A model generated the notes under the pieces. That model worked only from the letters and a program-made list of their open reading frames with translations, was not told where the DNA came from and did no database searches. From NCBI GenBank assembly GCA_015258785.1, contig JABZHP010000060.1, positions 1 through 6,888 of the forward strand: a DNA stretch of 6,888 nucleotides. Reading direction: 5' to 3'. The translations under genes were made by a program, and so were the position numbers. Within the stretch, counting starts at the first letter, position 1. Each line of letters opens with the position of its first letter. This DNA comes from Atopobium sp. Its GTDB lineage: Bacteria > Actinomycetota > Coriobacteriia > Coriobacteriales > Atopobiaceae. Positions 1-4,952 of the stretch are shown here, piece by piece.

Positions 1-38
1 CGCTTGTAAAGAGGTGGCATAATGTAGGTTAGAAGGCA

Positions 39-66
39 GTAAGGAAATAGCCTTACACCACTTTTT
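39..66 (+). terminator. Weak terminator-like hairpin
   Basis: GTAAGG (39-44) and CCTTAC (51-56) form a 6-bp stem around a 6-base loop. A run of five T (62-66) follows after a 5-base gap. It could end a plus-strand gene lying left of the window. The stem is short and the T-run is not directly attached, so this is tentative. No reading frame entering from the left edge could be recognised: all three plus frames stop within 35 bases. Confidence 0.3.
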
Positions 67-79
67 GAGACGTGACTCG

Positions 80-160
80 GAAAAGTGCACCAAGTCTGAG
101 TGATTTGCCTGATTTTCTCGTCAAGTCTGAGTAAGTTTACTCAGACTTCATGCACTTTTC
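80..160. repeat. Nested inverted repeat with three copies of one arm
   Basis: The sequence AAGTCTGAGT occurs at 92-101 and 123-132, and its reverse complement at 139-148. The nearer pair extends to a perfect 12-bp inverted repeat (123-134 with 137-148, 2-base centre). The outer pair extends to 22-base arms, because GAAAAGTGCA (80-89) also pairs with TGCACTTTTC (151-160), leaving only a 2-base mismatch inside. The two pairings compete for the same right arm, so two alternative hairpins are possible. It lies between the terminator of the minus-strand hydrolase gene and the left edge. Its function is unknown; it could be a dispersed intergenic repeat, a bidirectional transcription barrier or a structured RNA. 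Confidence 0.75.
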
Positions 161-228
161 AGGCTCGCATGGCGCACCTGCCGAGAAACCCGCGCACTCG
201 AAAGCCCAGCGTGCTCGCGCACACTCAC

Positions 229-265
229 AAAAAGAGCCCGGATGCCGCGCAATAGCATCCGGGCT
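229..265 (-). terminator. Intrinsic terminator of the PBP4B-like gene
   Basis: AGCCCGGATGC (235-245) and GCATCCGGGCT (255-265) are perfectly complementary, giving an 11-bp GC-rich stem with a 9-base loop. Read on the minus strand the stem is followed by C and five T (229-233). This lies about 105 bases beyond the stop codon of the minus-strand gene. On the plus strand only three T follow, so it would work poorly in that direction. Confidence 0.8.
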
Positions 266-370
266 TTGGTGTGTCTAGACGGAGGAGAGGGCCGTTGCTA
301 GACAAGATGTGTATCGTACCTTGTTCGTGTACTGCGTTTATTCCCGCTTCGCAGCTTGTTTACACGAGCT

Positions 371-2368
371 TTACTTACCAACAAACTCCGAGATGGTTTT
401 GTACAAGTCGCTTGCCTGGAAGTCCTTGATGACCTTGGAATCTTTCCTCTGGTCGCAGACCTCAAGCAGAGCCTTCAGGGAAGCCTTATCGGGGTCAGTC
501 TGATAATCTGCCTCGGCCTGAATGAGCTTGTACTTGGCAATGACCATGTCCATGAGCTTGGCGTTGTTGCCCTCGGCGTTTGCGTCGTCGAGGCCATCGA
601 ATGCCAGCGTAGAAACAACACCGTAGCCGCCGGTCAGGAAGTGGTTGCCCACAAAGTCGTTAGGGTTGACCTTGTTGTCGATGACAGGCGAGTTCTTGGT
701 ATTGGTGAGCAGCACCAAGCTGGTATTGTTGTAGACGTCGATGACGGTAAGCGTGCCGGTCCATCCGGTGTGTCCAACGGTTTCAGCGTTTGCAATTGGC
801 GAGAAGGCCCACTGATAGCCAATGTGACCCTTACGCCTCCAGCCCAAACCGTAGGTGACGTTGGTGTCCTTTGGCTTGATGAACTGGTCGTGAACGTCCT
901 CGCTGAAGAGCATGGTGTTGCCGTAGCCACCACGGTTCATAACAGTCTGGACAAGAACGGCCAGGTCGGAAGCGTTGGCAAACAGACCAGCGTGACCAGA
1001 GATACCTCCCATGGCGTAGTAGGCCTTCTCGTCATGGACCGTACCCTGAATGGTATCGGTACGCATGTTGTCAAAGGTAATGAGGCCGTCGCGGGTGTTG
1101 CCGTTAAGCTCGGTAGCTGCGATTCCATCAGCCTTGAAGCCGTTGTCCAGTGGGTTGAACGTGACGTTCTTGAGTCCCAGTGGCTCGTAGAGAGCTTCCT
1201 TAACGTACTGGTCAAGGCGCTTATTAGTGATCTTCTCGATGATAAAACCAAGAAGCATGTAGTCTACGTCGGAATAGGCAGTCTTGGTGCCTGGGACGTA
1301 CTGCAGAGGGGTCTCGATAATCTTCTGCAGAATCTCGTCACGATTCTGAGAGTACAGCTTCTGGTTTGCGTTTGGCTGAGGATCGTCAGGCTTCTCTGGG
1401 TTGTAGTTGCGGTTGTGGTACTGAGGATCTGGTGGGAATCCAGCCTGGTGCTCAAGAATCTCACGAACGGTAAGGTCGTTCTTGCCCAGGATCTTATCGC
1501 CCTCCTGGTCCTTGAAGTCTGGAATGTACTCCTGAACCTTCTTGGAGACGTCCAGCTGACCGTCGGTGACCAGCTTCTCAATTGCCAGGTTAGTGGCATA
1601 CATCTTTGTGTTAGAAGCCAGGTCATAGAGGGTGTTATCGTCTACAGCCTTGCCATCTTTGATGCGAGAGCCGTCCTTGTTGTAAGAATTGACGTTACCG
1701 TAGTTGGTCTTCTTGATAATTTTGCCGTACCTGGTAACAACTAGCTGAGCAGAGGTAAAGCCGTTAGCAATCTCTGCGTTGATAATCTGGTCAATCAGCT
1801 TGAAGTTGTCGTTGTCGGCGTAGTCTTTGGTACCGTCAATAAGGGTTGGATAGCCAATCTTGACCTCAAAGGTTGCCTGAGTCTCTTTGACGGTGCTGAC
1901 CTGCAGACGGTTATCGCCGTTGACGGTTACATCAGAGATGTCAATCTGGTTCCAGGAGGAGCCGTCAAGTTTGTCGGTTGGAACTTGGTGACCGTTTACA
2001 AAGAGCGCAAAGCTCTGAGGCTCGGAGCTCTTTACATAAACAGTTCCCTGACCAGCAAAGCAAACAAAGCTGTTGAGCTGGTTGGTAACAAGAGAGTCGT
2101 CAAAAGCCTCGTTGTCATTAAGAACAGGGAAGACCTTCTCGTACTGGAAGGTTCCGTCTACAGAGTCAACCTTCTTTGCGGTTCCCTTAGCAGCAGTTGC
2201 GCCACCCTTTGTCTGGCAGGCGGTAAGGCCAAGACCTGCTAGAGCGGCTAGACCAAGAGCACTTCTGCTCAGAAATTGCCTTCTGGTCTGTCCGGCAGGG
2301 GAGCCTGCGTTAGATGAGTGCTCAGAGTGAGCGTTTTGATTCTGGTGCAAATCTTCGTTGGTGCGCAT
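371..2368 (-). CDS. pbp4b: PBP4B/YfeW-type serine hydrolase, Tat-exported lipoprotein
   Basis: A 665-residue S12-family (beta-lactamase/PBP fold) protein. The N-terminus carries a twin-arginine motif, TRRQFL at residues 28-33, a hydrophobic stretch, and a lipobox LTAC ending at Cys51, so it should be Tat-exported and lipid-anchored outside the membrane. Catalytic motifs are S252-N-T-K255 within YDLASNTKMYATN, Y365-S-D367, and H533-T-G535 in place of KTG. These motifs and their surroundings match E. coli YfeW (PBP4B), a roughly 430-residue protein encoded beside murQ-murP-murR. Residues ~70-175 are an added beta-rich region and ~594-665 an added helical tail, absent from YfeW as I remember it. 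ATG follows AAGGAGA with a good spacer. The likely role is cutting stem peptides from wall fragments that feed MurP. D-Ala carboxypeptidase and MurNAc-Ala amidase (the Bacillus YbbE/AmiE role) are both possible; the sequence does not decide. Confidence 0.92.
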   Translation of the reverse strand: MRTNEDLHQNQNAHSEHSSNAGSPAGQTRRQFLSRSALGLAALAGLGLTACQTKGGATAAKGTAKKVDSVDGTFQYEKVFPVLNDNEAFDDSLVTNQLNSFVCFAGQGTVYVKSSEPQSFALFVNGHQVPTDKLDGSSWNQIDISDVTVNGDNRLQVSTVKETQATFEVKIGYPTLIDGTKDYADNDNFKLIDQIINAEIANGFTSAQLVVTRYGKIIKKTNYGNVNSYNKDGSRIKDGKAVDDNTLYDLASNTKMYATNLAIEKLVTDGQLDVSKKVQEYIPDFKDQEGDKILGKNDLTVREILEHQAGFPPDPQYHNRNYNPEKPDDPQPNANQKLYSQNRDEILQKIIETPLQYVPGTKTAYSDVDYMLLGFIIEKITNKRLDQYVKEALYEPLGLKNVTFNPLDNGFKADGIAATELNGNTRDGLITFDNMRTDTIQGTVHDEKAYYAMGGISGHAGLFANASDLAVLVQTVMNRGGYGNTMLFSEDVHDQFIKPKDTNVTYGLGWRRKGHIGYQWAFSPIANAETVGHTGWTGTLTVIDVYNNTSLVLLTNTKNSPVIDNKVNPNDFVGNHFLTGGYGVVSTLAFDGLDDANAEGNNAKLMDMVIAKYKLIQAEADYQTDPDKASLKALLEVCDQRKDSKVIKDFQASDLYKTISEFVGK

Positions 2369-2406
2369 ATCGTCTCCTTCGGTTTTGCCTTAGGTGAAAC
2401 ACCTGC

Positions 2407-2426
2407 TATCTCAATTGGCTGAGATA
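2407..2426. promoter_or_regulatory. Perfect inverted repeat upstream of pbp4b
   Basis: TATCTCA (2407-2413) and TGAGATA (2420-2426) are perfect 7-base inverted arms separated by 6 bases, centred about 48 bases upstream of the pbp4b start. Size and position fit an operator for a dimeric regulator. A second small hairpin, AGGTG-AAA-CACCT (2392-2404), lies between it and the ribosome binding site. The protein that would bind is unknown. Confidence 0.5.
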
Positions 2427-2492
2427 ATTTGCGCTTATGATGACGTGCGTTTCATCAAAATTGCAGCTAGTTTGTCCAAGATGAAATAATGG

Positions 2493-2506
2493 GTACGTTA
2501 ACGTAC
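2493..2506. promoter_or_regulatory. 14-bp perfect palindrome, candidate operator
   Basis: GTACGTTAACGTAC is identical to its reverse complement. One arm plus centre, TAACGTAC, recurs at 2636-2643. Location in the middle of the divergent control region suggests an operator, but neither the regulator nor the affected promoter is evident. Confidence 0.45.
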
Positions 2507-2811
2507 TGCGAGTGGTATCAAAAAAGCTGTCAATGGTATCTAAATTTGAATTTTTTAGGCAAAGATGAAATATTTTAATCAGGTTTTACGTGGTCAAATG
2601 TCTAATCGGTAGTAAAAATTTTTATGAAGTGATAGTAACGTACCTAACATAAGGCTTAGATTTTGCGTCAATTGTCCCCGCATTATGCTGGGAAAACATG
2701 AGCAGTTGCGCATGCAACGCACAGGGAGCGCGCTTACACTTGCGCATACAATACTACCGTTTACGGCACTGCCTACTTTACAGATGAAATTTTTATGGCA
2801 TCGTGAAACAA

Positions 2812-2817
2812 TATAGT
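2812..2817 (+). promoter_or_regulatory. Possible murR -10 box
   Basis: TATAGT differs from the consensus TATAAT at one base and lies about 40 bases before the murR GTG. The base run 17-18 bases upstream (around 2788-2794) is AT-rich but does not resemble TTGACA. GATGAAA (2783-2789) and TGAAACAAT (2804-2812) sit where a repressor would block it. Also nearby are TAGTCAA direct repeats (2814, 2827) and the palindrome AAACGTTT (2819-2826). Confidence 0.3.
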
Positions 2818-2843
2818 CAAACGTTTTAGTCAACTGGACGGCC

Positions 2844-2851
2844 GGAGGTGA
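2844..2851 (+). promoter_or_regulatory. murR ribosome binding site
   Basis: GGAGGTGA is a near-complete match to the anti-Shine-Dalgarno sequence, 7 bases from GGAGG to the GTG at 2856. It fixes the GTG as the murR start. Confidence 0.85.
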
Positions 2852-2855
2852 TTGC

Positions 2856-3770
2856 GTGAGAGGTGTTCGTCTACGTCTGGAAGAGTATCGCAAGAATGCT
2901 AGTTCAGCTGAACGCGATATTGTCGACTATATTCTGTCGGATCCAGAGGCGGCAGTTGGTCAATCAATCCATAAACTAGCAGCTCAAACGTATACGTCTG
3001 CATCGACGGTTGTCAGGCTTTGCAAGAAGCTTGGCTGCGGCGGCTATAAAGAGTTCCAGCAGGCGCTCATTTACGAGTTGGCCGTAAGCAACAAAAGCAA
3101 CGATATTGCTGTTGGTGGCGTTATCGCAGGTGACACCACTGATGTGATCATCGAAAAAGTCACCGCAAAAAACATTTCTTCGTTGGAGCTTACCAGGCAG
3201 TTGCTTGACGCTCAGGTTGTTGACTCAGTTGTTTCACTTATGATGCAAGCCCATTCCATCTGCCTCTTTGGCATGGGAGCTTCGCTCCTGGTTGCAAGAG
3301 ATCTGCAGCTCAAGCTTATGCGTCTCAACATCAACTGCAATTTGAGCGATGATTACCACTCTCAGATGCTTTACGCAAAAAACATGGGGCGAGAAGATCT
3401 TGCCATTGTAATCAGCTACTCAGGCCTTACGCGAGAAGCCATTGAGTGTGCCTGGATTGCAAAGGCAAATGGCGCCAAGGTGGTTGCCATTACCCGTGGT
3501 GGCATTGATTCGGAATTGATTCACCGCTCCGATTACGTTTTGGGCGTTGCAGAAACAGAGCACATCATGAGAAGTGGCGCCATGTCTTCAAGAATTGCCC
3601 AGCTCAACGTTGTAGATGCGCTCTTTGCAGCCTATGTAAATAGAAATTACGAGAAGAGCGTTAAGCGTTTCTCGACAAACTATATTGGCAAGTTAGATTC
3701 AGCTGAACGTGTTGCCACGCCTTCTTCTGACCAAGATTTGCCTGGTACAGCCAACGATGTTATTGCGTAA
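2856..3770 (+). CDS. murR: MurR/RpiR-family transcriptional regulator
   Basis: A 304-residue RpiR-family regulator with two parts. Residues ~1-77 form the HTH_6 domain, with the recognition region around SASTVVRLCKKLG (48-60). Residues ~125-262 form a SIS sugar-phosphate-binding domain, with FGMGAS (138-143), the SYSGLTRE loop (187-194) and the family-typical SSRIAQLNVVDALF near 244-257. E. coli MurR, of similar length (about 285), is a repressor released by MurNAc-6P. Immediate linkage to murQ, which consumes MurNAc-6P, makes the same ligand likely here. Start is GTG with a very strong Shine-Dalgarno site. murQ follows after 35 bases, so the two are almost certainly co-transcribed. Lysine codons are mixed AAA/AAG, unlike murP. 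GlcNAc-6P or another amino-sugar phosphate remains possible as effector. Confidence 0.92.
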   Translation: MRGVRLRLEEYRKNASSAERDIVDYILSDPEAAVGQSIHKLAAQTYTSASTVVRLCKKLGCGGYKEFQQALIYELAVSNKSNDIAVGGVIAGDTTDVIIEKVTAKNISSLELTRQLLDAQVVDSVVSLMMQAHSICLFGMGASLLVARDLQLKLMRLNINCNLSDDYHSQMLYAKNMGREDLAIVISYSGLTREAIECAWIAKANGAKVVAITRGGIDSELIHRSDYVLGVAETEHIMRSGAMSSRIAQLNVVDALFAAYVNRNYEKSVKRFSTNYIGKLDSAERVATPSSDQDLPGTANDVIA

Positions 3771-3780
3771 TATTGCGTAA
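3761..3780 (+). repeat. 10-bp tandem duplication at the murR stop
   Basis: TATTGCGTAA is present twice in direct succession. The first copy holds the last murR codons and its TAA stop; the second lies in the murR-murQ spacer and adds an in-frame TTG that lengthens the open frame upstream of murQ without a ribosome binding site. Confidence 0.9.
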
Positions 3781-3794
3781 AAATCACAACACAG

Positions 3795-3801
3795 AAGGTG
3801 A
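3795..3801 (+). promoter_or_regulatory. murQ ribosome binding site
   Basis: AAGGTGA ends 4 bases before a GTG at 3806. This supports starting murQ at 3806 rather than at the upstream TTG (3773), which sits only 2 bases after the murR stop and has no Shine-Dalgarno sequence. Confidence 0.75.
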
Positions 3802-3805
3802 AAAC

Positions 3806-4696
3806 GTGATTGATTTAACAAAACTTGTCACCGAAACAAGAAACCCCAACACCATGGACCTGGATCAGATGACCCCGCTTGAGCTGGTCAGCGTTATGAA
3901 CCAGGAAGACCTCAACGTGGTAGCTGGTGTCAAAGAGGTTCTTCCCCAGGTAGCACAGGCAATCGAGTGGGCAGTTTCCTCGCTAGAAGCTGGCGGCAGA
4001 ATTGTCTATTTTGGCGCTGGAACCTCAGGCCGTCTGGGTGTTTTAGACGCGGTTGAGTGTCCGCCTACTTTTGGCGTTTCTCCTGACGTGGTTGTTGGTC
4101 TTATCGCCGGTGGCGAGAAGGCCTTTGTACGTGCAGTTGAAGGCGCGGAAGATTCTCTTGAGCTTTGCGAAGAAGAGTTCAAGAAGATTGGCCTGAACAA
4201 GAACGACATTGCTATTGGAATTGCAGCTAGTGGTCGCACACCTTACGTTATTGGCGGCCTGCGCTATGCTCGTTCTTTGGGCTGCAAGACTGTTGCTATT
4301 GCCTGCAATAAGGGTTCTGAAGTGGGTAAAGAGGCAGAGCTTGCTATTGAACCTTCCTGTGGCCCTGAGGTTCTCACGGGTTCCACGCGCCTTAAGTCTG
4401 GTACTGCTCAGAAGATGATTCTGAACATGATTTCAACCGGTTCTATGGTTGGTGTGGGCAAGGCATATCAGAATCTTATGGTTGACGTGCAGCAGACCAA
4501 TAAAAAGCTGGTTGTTCGTGCGCAAAACATCACCATGGCAGCAACTGGTTGCACTCGCGAAGAGGCAGCTCAGGCGCTTGAGCAGGCTGACGGTAATGCA
4601 AAGCTTGCTATTGTTATGTTGCTGACTCAGATGCCTGTTGAAGAGGCAAAAGCTAAGCTCGAGGCAGCTCATGGTCATGTCAGAGGTGCACTGTAG
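3806..4696 (+). CDS. murQ: N-acetylmuramic acid 6-phosphate etherase
   Basis: A 296-residue cytoplasmic etherase that cleaves the lactyl ether of MurNAc-6P, giving GlcNAc-6P and D-lactate. Starting at GTG 3806 the protein begins MIDLTKLVTETRNPNT, as is usual for the family, and its length is close to E. coli MurQ (298). Signatures in order: GAGTSGRLGVLDAVECPPTFG (split here as GAGTSGRLGVLDA at 70-82 and ECPPTFG at 84-90), VEGAED (111-116), GIAASGRTPYVIGG (138-151), GPEVLTGSTRLKSGTAQK (186-203) and a C-terminal helical UBA-like region (~245-296). Glu84 and Glu115 align with E. coli Glu83 and Glu114, the catalytic acids, so the enzyme looks active. It lies 35 bases after murR and 256 bases before murP. 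The assignment is very secure. Confidence 0.97.
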   Translation: MIDLTKLVTETRNPNTMDLDQMTPLELVSVMNQEDLNVVAGVKEVLPQVAQAIEWAVSSLEAGGRIVYFGAGTSGRLGVLDAVECPPTFGVSPDVVVGLIAGGEKAFVRAVEGAEDSLELCEEEFKKIGLNKNDIAIGIAASGRTPYVIGGLRYARSLGCKTVAIACNKGSEVGKEAELAIEPSCGPEVLTGSTRLKSGTAQKMILNMISTGSMVGVGKAYQNLMVDVQQTNKKLVVRAQNITMAATGCTREEAAQALEQADGNAKLAIVMLLTQMPVEEAKAKLEAAHGHVRGAL

Positions 4697-4702
4697 TAAT
4701 TA

Positions 4703-4746
4703 CAGTTGTAACAAATGACACACGCGTGAGCATTTTGTTTCAACTG
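4703..4746. repeat. Long imperfect inverted repeat after murQ
   Basis: CAGTTGTAACAAATG (4703-4717) pairs with CATTTTGTTTCAACTG (4731-4746), with one mismatch and one extra base. The loop contains the 8-bp palindrome CACGCGTG (4721-4728). It begins 6 bases after the murQ stop. No T-run follows, so it is not a standard terminator; an operator or an RNA-stabilising 3' hairpin is more plausible. Confidence 0.55.
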
Positions 4747-4852
4747 CATCGGTCAGTGGTATCAGCATGACGCGTAAGCGTAGGGTAAGTTTTGAAAAAC
4801 GCTCAATTTACCTGCAGTAACGGGGCGTTCAAATTAGGTCAAAACATGAAAC

Positions 4853-4897
4853 AATGAACCACAGGTATGGATTCTTGTACCGATAAGTTCATTTTTT
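4853..4897 (+). terminator. Terminator-like element in the murP leader (attenuator candidate)
   Basis: AATGAAC (4853-4859) pairs with GTTCATT (4887-4893), enclosing a second 4-bp stem GGTA (4864-4867) with TACC (4878-4881). Six T (4892-4897) run from the base of the stem. The layout is that of a weak intrinsic terminator about 50 bases before the murP ribosome binding site. The stem is AT-rich and interrupted, so it may instead be an operator (ATGAAC...GTTCAT) or chance. Confidence 0.3.
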
Positions 4898-4943
4898 ATG
4901 TATTCTTGATAAGTATTTGTTGCAACATCGCAACGAGAGAAAG

Positions 4944-4949
4944 AAGGAA
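4944..4949 (+). promoter_or_regulatory. murP ribosome binding site
   Basis: AAGGAA in the purine-rich run before ATG 4953. It favours ATG 4953 over the in-frame TTG at 4917, which would add 12 residues that are not part of the EIIB domain. Confidence 0.7.
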
Positions 4950-4952
4950 AGT

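Larger units (their letters stand above)
2369..2855. promoter_or_regulatory. Divergent pbp4b-murR control region
   Basis: This 487-bp gap has no supported gene. It is AT-rich and dense in candidate protein-binding sites: a 20-base inverted repeat (2407-2426), four GATGAAA heptamers, a 14-bp perfect palindrome (2493-2506), two TGGTATC motifs 22 bases apart (2513, 2535), a near-palindrome GTTGC-GCAT-GCAAC (2705-2718), and TTGCGCAT repeated at 2706 and 2740. A -10-like TATAGT lies at 2812-2817, about 40 bases before the murR start, but no convincing -35 box accompanies it. No clear promoter for pbp4b could be picked out. The layout suggests joint control of the two divergent units, probably including MurR itself; that is an inference. 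Confidence 0.6.
4697..4952 (+). promoter_or_regulatory. Structured murQ-murP intergenic leader
   Basis: This 256-bp gap has no gene but several potential hairpins and repeats. They include an inverted repeat right after murQ (4703-4746), a stem of GGTAAGTT-type (4784-4791 with 4805-4812), AACGC (4798-4802) that can pair with either AGCGT (4777-4781) or GCGTT (4825-4829), a terminator-like element (4853-4897), the direct repeat ATTCTTG...GATAAGT (4871-4888 and 4902-4914), and the 10-bp palindrome TGTTGCAACA (4918-4927). It also shares AGTGGTATCA (4756-4765) and TGAAACAAT (4847-4855) with the murR upstream region. murP probably has its own promoter here, but I could not choose -35/-10 boxes with confidence. 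Confidence 0.5.

Noticed and set aside
1..60. Tail of an upstream gene at the left edge
   Set aside because: All three plus frames stop within 35 bases and give no recognisable sequence, so none can be supported.
80..160. CRISPR array
   Set aside because: Only three short arms, one inverted, with unequal spacing and no cas gene; this is a nested inverted repeat.
309..503. 64-codon plus-strand frame overlapping the end of the PBP4B gene
   Set aside because: It has no ribosome binding site and overlaps a well supported gene on the other strand.
356..1744. 462-codon open frame on the plus strand opposite the PBP4B gene
   Set aside because: It is the antisense shadow of a gene with clear catalytic motifs; it has no ribosome binding site and no recognisable domain.
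2489..2570. Short plus-strand frame (about 26 codons) from ATG 2489, possible leader peptide
   Set aside because: No Shine-Dalgarno sequence precedes it and it ends far from murR; the repeated TGGTATC it contains is better explained as a DNA site.
2594..2893. 99-codon minus-strand frame across the murR upstream region
   Set aside because: It starts inside murR, runs through AT-rich control DNA and its product resembles no known family.
3773..3805. Upstream TTG start for murQ
   Set aside because: It sits 2 bases after murR with no ribosome binding site. The added 11 residues are not family-like, and GTG 3806 has a good site.
4697..4952. Known riboswitch or BglG-type antiterminator site in the murP leader
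   Set aside because: No conserved core of a riboswitch class, including glmS, and no RAT-like sequence could be recognised; only generic hairpins are visible.
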